Assembly (NCBI GenBank): GCA_013141175.1
Contig: JABFRN010000001.1
Span: forward strand, 496,001 to 560,000
Direction: 5' to 3'
DNA: 64,000 nucleotides
Source: Lysobacter sp.
Lineage (GTDB): Bacteria; Pseudomonadota; Gammaproteobacteria; Xanthomonadales; Xanthomonadaceae
A program made the translations under genes and the position numbers. The notes beneath the pieces are model-generated. The model saw only the letters and a program-made list of their open reading frames with translations. It ran no database searches and was not told the origin of the DNA. Of the stretch, positions 20,098 through 29,075 are shown in pieces (position 1 is the first letter of the stretch; each line of letters begins with the position of its first letter).

Positions 20098-22611
20098 ATG
20101 AAAGTCACCGATCTCAACGCCAGCACTGCCACGACCGGCCCGGTACCGACCAGCCTGATCCCGGCTTTCCGCAATGCGCTGGCGATGACCCGCAGCGACA
20201 TCCAGGCGATCCCGGCCGCGCGCGCCGCACTGCGCGCGGCAGCGGACATCTGCCGCGACACGCTGGCCGCACGCTGGGCGGCGACCCAGGCCGAAGACGC
20301 CTGTCGCGGGCCGTCCAGCCGCCGCGTGCACTACCTGTCGATGGAATTCCTGATGGGCCGCGCGCTGCGCAACGCGCTGGCGGCGCTGCAGTTGGAACCC
20401 GAGCTGGCGCGCGAGCTGTCCGCGCGCGGCCTGTCGCTGGCCGATGTGCTGGAAGCCGAACCCGACGCCGCGTTGGGCAACGGCGGCCTCGGCCGGCTCG
20501 CGGCGTGCTTTCTCGATTCCTTCGCCGAAACCGGCCTGCCCTCGTTCGGCTACGGCCTGCGCTACCGCTACGGCATGTTCGCGCAGGCGACGCAGGACGG
20601 CCGCCAGATCGAACGCCCCGACGACTGGCTGCGCCACGGCGCGCTGTGGGACATCGAACGTCCGGAGGTCGAATACATCGTCGGCTTCGGCGGACGGGTC
20701 GAACCCGACGGCATCGGCGGCCGTTGCTGGATGCCGGCCGAGCGCATCGTCGCCCGCGCCTACGACTTCATCGTGCCCGCGCATCACGGCGAGCGCGTCT
20801 CCACCCTGCGCCAGTGGCAGGCCAGCGCCGAAGCGCCGATCGACTTCGCCGCGTTCTGTCGCGGCGACCATGCCGCCGCCGCGCGTCATCAAGTCGCCGC
20901 CGACGCGCTGAACTGGGTGCTGTATCCCGACGACAGCACCGATGCCGGCCGCGAGCTGCGGCTGAAACAGGAAGCGCTGCTGGTCAGCGCCTCGCTGCAG
21001 GACCTGATCGCCCGCCATCTCGCCGAAGGCCGCGCGCTGGACCAGCTCGGACAGGGCAACGCGATCCATCTCAACGACACCCATCCGGCGCTGGCGCCTG
21101 CGGAGCTGATGCGTCTGTTGATCGACGACCACGGCGTGAACTGGAACGACGCCTGGGCCATCACCGGCCGGGCGGTGTCCTACACCAATCACACGCTGAT
21201 GCCCGAAGCGCTGGAAACCTGGCCGGTGCGGATGTTCGAGGCGCTGCTGCCGCGTCACCTCGAAATCATCTACCGCATCAACCACGAATTCCTCGCCGAT
21301 GTGCGCGCACGCCATCCCGGCGACCACGCGCTGGTGCAGAGCGTGTCGCTGATCGACGAAACCCAGGGCCGCAAGGTCAAGATGGCGGCGCTGGCGGTGC
21401 TCGCGTCACATCACGTCAACGGCGTCGCCAAACTGCATTCGGAACTGATGGTAGACACGATCTTCGCCGACTTCGCGAAACTCTTTCCCGAACGCTTCAC
21501 CAACGTCACCAACGGCGTCACCCCGCGCCGCTGGCTGCAGCAGGCGAACCCGGGTCTGTCGTCGCTGCTGGACGACACCATCGGCGCAGGCACGTCCGAT
21601 AAAAGCTGGCGTCGCGATCTCGGTGCGCTGGCGCAACTCCGCGCGCACGCGGACGATCGCGTCACCAGCCAACGCCTCGCCGAAGTGAAGCAGGCGAACA
21701 AACAGCGCCTCGCCGCGCTGATCCGTCACGAGCTGGGCATCGAAGTCGACCCGACCTCGCTGTTCGACGTGCAGATCAAGCGCATCCACGAATACAAGCG
21801 TCAATTGCTGAATCTGCTGCACGTGGTCGCGCGCTATCAGGCGATGCTGGCGCAGCCCGAGGGCCCGGCCGGCAACGGCTGGGTGCCGCGCACGGTCATT
21901 CTCGCCGGCAAGGCGGCATCGGCCTATCACACCGCGAAGCAGGTCATCCGCCTCGCCCACGATATCGGTCGCACCATCAACAGCGATCCGCGTATCGGCG
22001 GCAGACTCAAGCTGGTGTTCCTGCCGAACTACGGGGTGAGCCTCGCCGAAACGATCATCCCCGCCGCCGATCTGTCCGAACAGATTTCCACCGCCGGCAC
22101 CGAAGCCTCGGGCACCGGCAACATGAAGTTCGCGATGAACGGCGCGCTGACCATCGGCACCTGGGACGGCGCGAACATCGAAATGGCGCAGGCGATGGGC
22201 GAGGAGCACATGTTCGTGTTCGGTCTGCGCACCGACGACATCGCGAAGCTGCGCGCCGTGGGCTACGACCCGCGCTGGATCGCCAGCCAGAACCCCGCGC
22301 TGAAGCAGGTGCTGGACGCGATCGGCAACGGCGCCTTCAGTCCCGGCGAGCCGACGCGCTACCGCGCGCTGATCGACGGCCTGCTCGGCGCGGATCCCTA
22401 TCTGCTGGTCGCCGATTTCGCCGACTACATCGCCACCCAGGCGCGCGTCGATGCGCTGTATCGCGATCGCGATGCGTGGAACGCCTGCGCGCTGCGCAAC
22501 ATCGCCGGCATGGGCTTTTTCTCGACCGACCGCACGGTTCGCGAATATACCGACAAGATCTGGGCGGACCATGCGTGCGCCGCGCCGAAACCGCACGATC
22601 CTCGCAACTGA
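20098..22611 (+). CDS. glgP: Glycogen/starch/alpha-glucan phosphorylase
   Basis: 837 residues. It removes glucose from non-reducing ends of glycogen as glucose-1-phosphate. Family signatures: [64 protein letters not shown], and the pyridoxal-phosphate segment [20 protein letters not shown] with its Lys. The length is normal for the E. coli GlgP/MalP type. The ATG at 20098 follows GAGGA at a rather long spacing (12 nt). It is the first of four plus-strand genes (glgP-glgB-glgX-malQ) and glgB starts 2 bases after its stop. Between the divergent hydrolase gene and glgP lie about 280 bases without a clear gene apart from the small ORF noted there. Confidence 0.97.
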   Translation: MKVTDLNASTATTGPVPTSLIPAFRNALAMTRSDIQAIPAARAALRAAADICRDTLAARWAATQAEDACRGPSSRRVHYLSMEFLMGRALRNALAALQLEPELARELSARGLSLADVLEAEPDAALGNGGLGRLAACFLDSFAETGLPSFGYGLRYRYGMFAQATQDGRQIERPDDWLRHGALWDIERPEVEYIVGFGGRVEPDGIGGRCWMPAERIVARAYDFIVPAHHGERVSTLRQWQASAEAPIDFAAFCRGDHAAAARHQVAADALNWVLYPDDSTDAGRELRLKQEALLVSASLQDLIARHLAEGRALDQLGQGNAIHLNDTHPALAPAELMRLLIDDHGVNWNDAWAITGRAVSYTNHTLMPEALETWPVRMFEALLPRHLEIIYRINHEFLADVRARHPGDHALVQSVSLIDETQGRKVKMAALAVLASHHVNGVAKLHSELMVDTIFADFAKLFPERFTNVTNGVTPRRWLQQANPGLSSLLDDTIGAGTSDKSWRRDLGALAQLRAHADDRVTSQRLAEVKQANKQRLAALIRHELGIEVDPTSLFDVQIKRIHEYKRQLLNLLHVVARYQAMLAQPEGPAGNGWVPRTVILAGKAASAYHTAKQVIRLAHDIGRTINSDPRIGGRLKLVFLPNYGVSLAETIIPAADLSEQISTAGTEASGTGNMKFAMNGALTIGTWDGANIEMAQAMGEEHMFVFGLRTDDIAKLRAVGYDPRWIASQNPALKQVLDAIGNGAFSPGEPTRYRALIDGLLGADPYLLVADFADYIATQARVDALYRDRDAWNACALRNIAGMGFFSTDRTVREYTDKIWADHACAAPKPHDPRN

Positions 22612-22613
22612 GC

Positions 22614-24791
22614 ATGTTGAGCCAGGGGGACATCGATGCACTGCTCGCGGCGCGGCACGCCGATCCGTTCGCGGTGCTCGGACTGCATGCCGATGCCGAC
22701 GGCAAACTGTGGGTGCGCGCGCTGCTGCCCGGCGCCGCATCGGTGGAACTGCTCGACGCCGCCAGCGGCAAATCGCTGACCGACCTGTTGCATCACCGCG
22801 ATGGCTTCTTCGAAGCGCGCGTACCGCTGCGGCGCAAGCACTTCGACTATCGCCTCAAGGTACGCTGGCACGATGGCGGCGAAGGGTTGTACGCGGACAC
22901 GTTCGCGTTCGGGCCACAGCTCGATGAAGACACGCTCATCGCTTTTCGCGAAGGCCGCGATCTGCGCCCGCACAAATTCCTCGGCGCGCATCCGTGCACC
23001 GTCGATGGCGTCGACGGCGTGCGCTTCGCGGTGTGGGCACCGAATGCGCGCAGGGTCAGCGTCGTCGGCGGTTTCAACGCCTGGGACGGCCGTCGCCATC
23101 CGATGCGTCTGCGCCACACCGCCGGTGTGTGGGAAATCTTCGTCCCGCACGCCGCCATCGGCGATCTGTACAAATTCGAGCTGGTCGCCGCCGACGGCAC
23201 GCTGCTGCCGACGAAAGCCGACCCGTTCGCGCGCGCCTCCGAACTGCGCCCCGGCACCGCCAGCAAAGTCGCCGCGCCGATGCCGATGCGCGCGCTGCCG
23301 CCGGAACGCGCCGCCGCCAACGAGCGCCATGCGCCGATCAGCATCTACGAAGTGCATCCGGGCTCGTGGCGCCGCAACGACGACAACACCTTCCTCGATT
23401 GGGACGCGCTCGCCGCGCAATTGCCGGCGTACGCCGCCGATCTGGGCTTCACCCACATCGAACTGCTGCCGGTGTCGGAGCATCCGTTCGACGGGTCGTG
23501 GGGTTATCAGACGCTGGGGATGTTCGCGCCGACCGCGCGCTTCGGTGCGCCGGAAGGTTTCGCGCGCTTCGTCGATGCCTGCCATGCGCACGGTGTGGGC
23601 GTGCTGATCGACTGGGTGCCCGCGCATTTTCCGAAGGACGCGCACGGGCTGGCGCAATTCGACGGCACCGCACTGTACGAATACGCCGATCCGCGCGAAG
23701 GCGAACACCGCGACTGGGGCACGCTGATCTACAACTTCGGCCGCACCGAAGTCCGCGCGTTCCTTGCCGGCAGCGCGCTGCACTGGCTGGAGCAGTTCGG
23801 CATCGACGGCCTGCGCGTGGACGCGGTCGCGTCGATGCTGTATCGCGACTACTCGCGCAACGCTGGCGAATGGGTGCCGAACGCGTTCGGCGGACGCGAG
23901 AATCTGGAAGCGATCTCGCTGATGCAGACCATCAACGCGCGCGTCGGCGGCGATGTGCCCGGCGCGATCGTATCGGCCGAAGAATCCACGAGCTTCCCCG
24001 GCGTGTCCGCGCCGACAGATGTCGGCGGCCTGGGCTTCCACTACAAATGGAACATGGGCTGGATGAACGACACGCTGCGCTACATGCACGAAGATCCCGT
24101 GCATCGGCGCTGGCATCACGACACGATGACCTTCAGCCTGGTCTACGCCTTCAGCGAAAACTTCGTGCTGCCGCTGTCGCACGACGAAGTGGTGCACGGC
24201 AAAGGCGCATTGCTTGCGAAGATGCCCGGCGACGACTGGCAGCAGTTCGCGAATCTGCGCGCGTATCTGGGCTTCATGTGGGCGCACCCGGGCAAGAAAC
24301 TGCTGTTCATGGGCCAGGAGTTCGCGCAGCGGGACGAATGGCGCCACGACGAAGCCTTGCCGTGGCATCTGCTCGACCATGCGAGTCATGCGGGCATGCG
24401 CAACCTGGTCCGCGATCTCAACGCGCTGTATCGCGACACGCCCGCGCTGCATCGGCTGGACTGCGACGGCGCCGGCTTCGCGTGGATCAGCGGCGACGAC
24501 CGCGAGCAGTCGGTGTTCGCCTGGATCCGCCGCGACGGCCACGGCGGCACCGCGCTGGTGGTCTGCAATCTCACCCCGGTACCGCGCGAGGGCTACCGGC
24601 TGGGCGTCCCCGACGATGGCGCCGCGCAGTGGCGCGAAGCCATCAACACCGACTCGCGCCACTACGGCGGCGCCGACCTCGGCAACGACATGCATGCGCT
24701 GCACGCGGACGCGGTGCCTGCCCACGGCTGTGTACGTTCGCTGTCGCTGATGCTGCCGCCGCTGGCCACGCTGGTACTGGTGGCGGCATGA
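22614..24791 (+). CDS. glgB: 1,4-alpha-glucan branching enzyme
   Basis: 725 residues, GH13 branching enzyme that makes alpha-1,6 branches in glycogen. An N-terminal carbohydrate-binding module 48 ([20 protein letters not shown]) precedes the catalytic barrel: [58 protein letters not shown] (nucleophile Asp), VSAEEST (acid Glu), [11 protein letters not shown] (His-Asp) and [11 protein letters not shown]. It starts 2 bases after the glgP stop, with AACTGAGC upstream instead of a strong Shine-Dalgarno, so coupling with glgP is likely. Confidence 0.97.
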   Translation: MLSQGDIDALLAARHADPFAVLGLHADADGKLWVRALLPGAASVELLDAASGKSLTDLLHHRDGFFEARVPLRRKHFDYRLKVRWHDGGEGLYADTFAFGPQLDEDTLIAFREGRDLRPHKFLGAHPCTVDGVDGVRFAVWAPNARRVSVVGGFNAWDGRRHPMRLRHTAGVWEIFVPHAAIGDLYKFELVAADGTLLPTKADPFARASELRPGTASKVAAPMPMRALPPERAAANERHAPISIYEVHPGSWRRNDDNTFLDWDALAAQLPAYAADLGFTHIELLPVSEHPFDGSWGYQTLGMFAPTARFGAPEGFARFVDACHAHGVGVLIDWVPAHFPKDAHGLAQFDGTALYEYADPREGEHRDWGTLIYNFGRTEVRAFLAGSALHWLEQFGIDGLRVDAVASMLYRDYSRNAGEWVPNAFGGRENLEAISLMQTINARVGGDVPGAIVSAEESTSFPGVSAPTDVGGLGFHYKWNMGWMNDTLRYMHEDPVHRRWHHDTMTFSLVYAFSENFVLPLSHDEVVHGKGALLAKMPGDDWQQFANLRAYLGFMWAHPGKKLLFMGQEFAQRDEWRHDEALPWHLLDHASHAGMRNLVRDLNALYRDTPALHRLDCDGAGFAWISGDDREQSVFAWIRRDGHGGTALVVCNLTPVPREGYRLGVPDDGAAQWREAINTDSRHYGGADLGNDMHALHADAVPAHGCVRSLSLMLPPLATLVLVAA

Positions 24792-24810
24792 ACGCGATCC
24801 TGAGAAAACC

Positions 24811-24895
24811 GTCGTTCCCGCGCACGCGGGAACCCAGTGGCGTTGATTGCAGGACGTCGAAGACACTGGATCCCCGCGTTCGCGGGGATGACGCG
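24811..24895. repeat. Paired palindromic repeat, copy A
   Basis: Two palindromes in opposite orientation flank a short spacer. The outer limits read CGTCGTTCCCGCG...CCCAGTG and CACTGGATCCCCGCG...GGGATGACG. The same arrangement, with the shared GAAGACACTGGAT centre, recurs at 33804-33895. It is a BIME/REP-like element between glgB and glgX; such elements act in mRNA stability or as DNA-binding sites. Confidence 0.8.
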
Positions 24896-24906
24896 AAGAA
24901 GGCTTC

Positions 24907-25042
24907 CCTTCTCCCCGCACAGCGGGGAGAAGGTGGCGCGCAGCGCCGGATGAGGGGTCGACGCAACTGCAATGTGTCCCGAAGAGCGCCCCTCACCCGG
25001 CCTTCGGCCACCCTCTCCCCGTGCTGCGCACGGGGAGAGGGA
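24907..25042. repeat. Inverted CTCCCCG-type intergenic repeat
   Basis: Left part CTTCTCCCCGCACAGCGGGG-AGAAGG followed by a CGCAGCGCCGGATGAGG tail, then the mirror CCCTCACCCGGCCTTCGGCC and CCCTCTCCCCGTGCTGCGCA-CGGGGAGAGGG. Related copies occur at 48241-48360. It fills the gap before glgX and could form long stem-loops in the glg transcript. Confidence 0.78.
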
Positions 25043-25128
25043 GCCGCTTCAAGTTCGCCGTGCGACACGGAATGTCACACGGATGTCGTTCACAGGAATC
25101 CCTCACGCGGCATGCGCTGCCGCACGCC

Positions 25129-27267
25129 ATGACTGGCACGCTACCCGCACATCTGCTTCCAGGCCGCGCCGCACCATTGGGCGCGCATGTCGTCGATGGC
25201 GGCATCCAGTTCGCGGTGTTCTCCCAGCGCGCCAAACAGATCGAACTGAGCATCTTCGACAGCACCGGCACGCAGGAACTGAAACGCTACGCGCTGCACC
25301 CCACCGAAGACGGCGTGTTTTCCGGCATGTTGCCCGGCGCGCAGCCCGGGCTGGTGTACGGCTACCGCGCGCACGGCAGCTACAAGCCCGAATCCGGCTA
25401 CCGCTTCAATCCGCACAAACTGCTGCTGGACCCGTATGCCCGCGAAATCGTCGGTCGCTTCGAATGGCGCCCCGAACATTTCGCCTACGTGCATGGCCAC
25501 CCCGAAGGCGCGCGCGTACTCGACACCCGCGACAACGCCGCGTTCGCATTGAAATCGCGGGTGATCGCGCCGCTCGCACCCGCGCTGCGCGCGGCGCAAT
25601 GTCCGCGTCGGCCGTTGTCGGACGTGGTGCTGTACGAACTGCACGTCAAAGGCTTCACGATGACGCTGCCGGGCATTCCCGACGCGCTGCGCGGCACCTA
25701 TGCCGGGCTGGCGCATCCGGCCGCGATCGCGCATCTCAAGCGCCTCGGTGTGACCACGCTGTCGCTGCTGCCGGTGCATACCGCGATCGACGAACAGCAT
25801 CTCGCCGATCGCAGCCTCGGCAATTACTGGGGCTACAACACCATCGGTTTCTTCTGCCCGGATGCGCGTCATTCGGCGGCGCGGCGCGGCGGCGACGACC
25901 GCGGCGGCGCGGTGATCGAAGAATTCCGCGCGATGGTCGCAACGCTGCAGGCCGAAGGCTTCGAGGCGGTGCTCGACGTGGTGTTCAACCACAGCGCCGA
26001 AGGCGACGAGTACGGGCCGACGATCAGCTTCAAGGGCCTCGACAATCCCAGCTGGTATCGGCTGATGCCCGACGACCGCAGCCGCTACGAAAACGCCAGC
26101 GGCTGCGGCAACACCCTGCGCCTGATCCACCCGCGCGTGACCCAGTTCGTGCTGGATGCACTGCGCTACTGGGTCGAAGTGATGGGCGTGGACGGTTTCC
26201 GCTTCGATCTCGCGCCCGCGCTCGGGCGTACGCGACAGGGCTTCGATCCATCGGCGCCGTTCTGGGTCGCGCTGCGCCAGGACCCGACGCTGTCGCAGGT
26301 GCATCTGATCGCCGAACCCTGGGATCTCGGCCACGACGGTTATCAGCTCGGGCGGATGCCCGGCCGTTTCCTCGAATGGAACGACCGCTTCCGCGACGCC
26401 GTGCGCAGCTACTGGCTGGGTCAGGATGCGCATCACGGCGCGGCGATCGGACGCAGCGAGTTCGCGCGCCGCTTCACGGCGTCCAGCGATCTGTTCCATC
26501 ACGGCCATCGCCTGCCCGGCGCCAGCGTCAATTTCGTGGCCGCGCACGATGGCCGCACGCTGGCCGATGTGGTGACCTATCGCGAGAAGCACAATCTCGC
26601 GAACGGCGAACACAACCGCGACGGGCATTCGCACGAAGTCTGCGCGAATTTCGGCATCGAAGGCCCCAGCGATCATCCGCTTGTGATCGACACCCGCCGC
26701 CGCGTGCGCCGCGCCCTGCTCGCCACCGCACTGCTCGCACAGGGCACGCCGATGCTCTGCGCGGGCGACGAGTTCGGCAACAGCCAGCGCGGCAACAACA
26801 ACGCCTATTGCCAGGACAATGCCACCGGCTGGCTGGACGGGTGCACGGCCGGCGACGACGACATCGATTTCGTCGCATCGATCCTCGCGCTGCGTCGCGA
26901 CGACCCGCTGCTGCGGCATCCGCGCTGGTTCACCACCACGCCCGACGCGCACGAACCCGTGCTGCACTGGCTGCGACCCGATGGCGAGGCGATGCAGGTC
27001 GACGACTGGCACGACCCGCACGCGCACGCCTTCGCCTGCCAGCTCGCCGACCGCGCGGCGTCGCCGCCGCGCTGGTGCATCGTCTTCAATCCCGGTGCGC
27101 AGCCCGCGCGCTTCCGTCTGCCCAACGGCCCGTGGCGGCTGGCGGTGGACAGCAGCGGCATCGCATCGCATACGCCCTCACACGACACAGACGGCACCAT
27201 CGAAGTGCCGTACCGCACGCTGCTGTTGCTGCGTCGCGACCCGAATTTCCAGGAGACTTTTTCATGA
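25129..27267 (+). CDS. glgX: Glycogen debranching enzyme
   Basis: 712 residues from the ATG at 25129; in-frame starts at 25072 and 25021 are possible but lie in or next to the repeat and have no better ribosome site. GH13 isoamylase-type enzyme hydrolysing alpha-1,6 branches of phosphorylase limit dextrin. Seen: N-terminal module (PLGAHVVDGGIQFAVFSQRA), YELHVKGFTMTLPGIP, NYWGYNTIGFFCPDARHS, VVFNHSAEGDEYGPT, GVDGFRFDLAPALGR (nucleophile Asp), LIAEPWDLGHDGYQLGRMPG (acid Glu), NFVAAHDGRTLADVVTYREK and LCAGDEFGNSQRGNNNAYCQ. Its stop overlaps the malQ start by 4 bases. Confidence 0.94.
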   Translation: MTGTLPAHLLPGRAAPLGAHVVDGGIQFAVFSQRAKQIELSIFDSTGTQELKRYALHPTEDGVFSGMLPGAQPGLVYGYRAHGSYKPESGYRFNPHKLLLDPYAREIVGRFEWRPEHFAYVHGHPEGARVLDTRDNAAFALKSRVIAPLAPALRAAQCPRRPLSDVVLYELHVKGFTMTLPGIPDALRGTYAGLAHPAAIAHLKRLGVTTLSLLPVHTAIDEQHLADRSLGNYWGYNTIGFFCPDARHSAARRGGDDRGGAVIEEFRAMVATLQAEGFEAVLDVVFNHSAEGDEYGPTISFKGLDNPSWYRLMPDDRSRYENASGCGNTLRLIHPRVTQFVLDALRYWVEVMGVDGFRFDLAPALGRTRQGFDPSAPFWVALRQDPTLSQVHLIAEPWDLGHDGYQLGRMPGRFLEWNDRFRDAVRSYWLGQDAHHGAAIGRSEFARRFTASSDLFHHGHRLPGASVNFVAAHDGRTLADVVTYREKHNLANGEHNRDGHSHEVCANFGIEGPSDHPLVIDTRRRVRRALLATALLAQGTPMLCAGDEFGNSQRGNNNAYCQDNATGWLDGCTAGDDDIDFVASILALRRDDPLLRHPRWFTTTPDAHEPVLHWLRPDGEAMQVDDWHDPHAHAFACQLADRAASPPRWCIVFNPGAQPARFRLPNGPWRLAVDSSGIASHTPSHDTDGTIEVPYRTLLLLRRDPNFQETFS

Positions 27268-28784
27268 TCGATCTCGATCAACGCTCGGCGGGCATCCTGC
27301 TGCACGTGACCTCGCTGCCCGGGCCGCACGGCATCGGCGATTTCGGCCCGGATGCCTACCGTTTCGTCGACTGGCTGCAATCGACCGGACAGCACGTGTG
27401 GCAGTGGCTGCCGACCAACCCCATCGGCCCAGGCAATTCGCCCTACCAGAGCGTGTCGGCATTCGCCGGCAGCCCACTGATGGTGGCGCTGGAGCCGCTG
27501 ATCGAAGCCGGCTGGCTGCAAGCACCGACGCTGCCTGAAGGCGGCTTCGACGCGCATCGGGTCGATTTCGGCCGCATCATCGGCTGGCGCCAGGCGCAGT
27601 TGCGCAGCGCTTACGCCGGCTTCGTCGCGAAAAAGGATGCGGGCGAACACGCCGCATTCGTGCAATGGACCGCGCAGCAGACCGACTGGCTGGACGACTA
27701 CACCCTGTTCATGGCGCTGGAAACCGCGCATCAGGGCGCACCGTGGTGGCTGTGGGCCGCGCCACTGCGTACGCGCGATGCCGCCGCACTCACTGCCGCA
27801 CGTAAAGAGCACGCTGACGAAATCGGCTTCTGGTCGTTCGTGCAGTGGTGCTTCGACACCCAGTCGCACGCACTCAAGCAATACGCGAACGGCCGCGGCG
27901 TCGCGATCATGGGCGACCTGCCGATCTTCATCGCCCATCACAGCGCCGACTGCTGGTCGCGCCCCGATCTGTACATGCTCGACGACGCACATCAGCCCAC
28001 CTCGGTCGCCGGCTGCCCGCCGGATGCGATGGCGCCCACCGGACAACGCTGGGGCAATCCGCTGTACCGCTGGGACTTGATGGCGAAAGAAGATTTCGCA
28101 TGGTGGACCGCACGCCTGCGCCGCGCGCTGAGCCAGGCCGACGTCTTCCGCATCGACCATTTCCGCGGCTTCGCAGGTTATTACGAGATCCCCGCAAGCT
28201 GCCCCACCGCCGAAGAAGGCACTTGGATGCCGGGGCCGGGCAAGGCCCTCTTCGACGCGATCGAACGCGTGCTCGGCCCGCTGCCGATCGTCGCCGAAGA
28301 CCTCGGCCTGATCACCGACGACGTCATTGAACTACGCGACGGCTGCGGTTTCCCCGGCATGAAGATCCTGCAGTTCGGCTTCGGCGGCAACGCCAACGAC
28401 CTGTTCCTGCCGCACAACTGGGGCCGCAACTTCGTCGCCTACACCGGCACCCACGACAACCACACCGTCCGCGGCTGGTGGGACACCGCCAGCAAACACG
28501 AACGCGCCTATGCGGGCTGCTACCTGCCCGCGCATCAGCACGACGTGCATTGGGCGATGATCCGCGCGTGCTGCAACTCCGTCGCCAACATGGCGGTGTG
28601 TCAGTTGCAGGATGTGCTGGGGTTGGGGCTCGATCATCGGATGAATACGCCGGGGACCGTGGGCGACCACAATTGGACTTGGCGGTTCGAGTGGGGGATG
28701 GTGGATGCGGAAGCGACTCGGGTGTTGGGGTTGATTACGGCTGCTAGTGGGCGGAGGAGGTTTGGGTTGGGTGGGTTGCCATAG
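27264..28784 (+). CDS. malQ: 4-alpha-glucanotransferase (amylomaltase)
   Basis: 506 residues, GH77. It transfers 1,4-glucan segments between maltodextrins and so recycles the short chains released by GlgP and GlgX. Motifs: RSAGILLHVTSLPGPHGIGD, WQWLPTNPIGPGNSPYQS, MGDLPIFIAHHSAD, VFRIDHFRGFAGYYEIP (nucleophile Asp), IVAEDLG (acid Glu), KILQFGFGG and YTGTHDNHTVRGW. AGGAG precedes the ATG, which overlaps the glgX stop. The last 180 bases turn strongly G/T-rich with codons such as TTG, GGG and AGT, unlike the rest of the gene. This is directly next to the low-GC island, but the reading frame and protein remain plausible. Confidence 0.96.
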   Translation: MIDLDQRSAGILLHVTSLPGPHGIGDFGPDAYRFVDWLQSTGQHVWQWLPTNPIGPGNSPYQSVSAFAGSPLMVALEPLIEAGWLQAPTLPEGGFDAHRVDFGRIIGWRQAQLRSAYAGFVAKKDAGEHAAFVQWTAQQTDWLDDYTLFMALETAHQGAPWWLWAAPLRTRDAAALTAARKEHADEIGFWSFVQWCFDTQSHALKQYANGRGVAIMGDLPIFIAHHSADCWSRPDLYMLDDAHQPTSVAGCPPDAMAPTGQRWGNPLYRWDLMAKEDFAWWTARLRRALSQADVFRIDHFRGFAGYYEIPASCPTAEEGTWMPGPGKALFDAIERVLGPLPIVAEDLGLITDDVIELRDGCGFPGMKILQFGFGGNANDLFLPHNWGRNFVAYTGTHDNHTVRGWWDTASKHERAYAGCYLPAHQHDVHWAMIRACCNSVANMAVCQLQDVLGLGLDHRMNTPGTVGDHNWTWRFEWGMVDAEATRVLGLITAASGRRRFGLGGLP

Positions 28785-28860
28785 AGCGCGTCTTTGTGCA
28801 TGGGTTTTTTCGATTAATTGAATCTATTAATGACACCCACGTGCTCACCAGACCTGAAGC

Positions 28861-28973
28861 GCCTAACAAATTCGTCCAACCAGTCTCGCATCGTGGCAGC
28901 GCCAGAGTGCTTGCGCTACGCTAGTGCGTAGTCTCTGCTACATCGCGGGGCGGCTTTACTGAAGTCGTTAGAA
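28861..28973 (+). repeat. Degenerate integron attC-like site (59-base element)
   Basis: It begins with GCCTAAC, a perfect R'' core (RYYYAAC), then AAATTCGTCCAAC. It ends GCGGCTTTACTGAAGTCGTTAGAA. The 3' end matches the classic attC 3' end GCGGCTTAACTCAAGCGTTAG at most positions, and the 5' end matches CTAACAATTCGTTCAAGC. The distance between cores (113 bp) is inside the attC range. The R' core GTTAGAA departs from GTTRRRY at its last base, so the site looks degenerate. It lies 95 bases before the phosphoesterase-STAND gene in the orientation that would make that gene the next cassette. Confidence 0.6.
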
Positions 28974-28985
28974 ATCATGGAGGTT

Positions 28986-29075
28986 ATGGTGACGAAGCCT
29001 GAAGTGGGCATACAACTGGGTTGGTCTATGGCATCGCTCCTGCTCTTATGGCGTGTCGGCAGGTTAAATGCGTAG
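28986..29075 (+). CDS. Possible leader ORF overlapping the STAND gene
   Basis: 29 codons: MVTKPEVGIQLGWSMASLLLLWRVGRLNA. It has GGAGG just before its ATG, though at very short spacing; an in-frame ATG at 28977 lies upstream. It starts directly after the attC-like site and its stop lies 6 bases inside the next gene, so translation could be coupled. No family is recognised. Confidence 0.3.
   Translation: MVTKPEVGIQLGWSMASLLLLWRVGRLNA

Noticed and set aside
24972-27263. malQ frame extended upstream through the whole glgX gene
   Set aside because: That part is the out-of-frame shadow of glgX; the true malQ start has AGGAG and overlaps the glgX stop.
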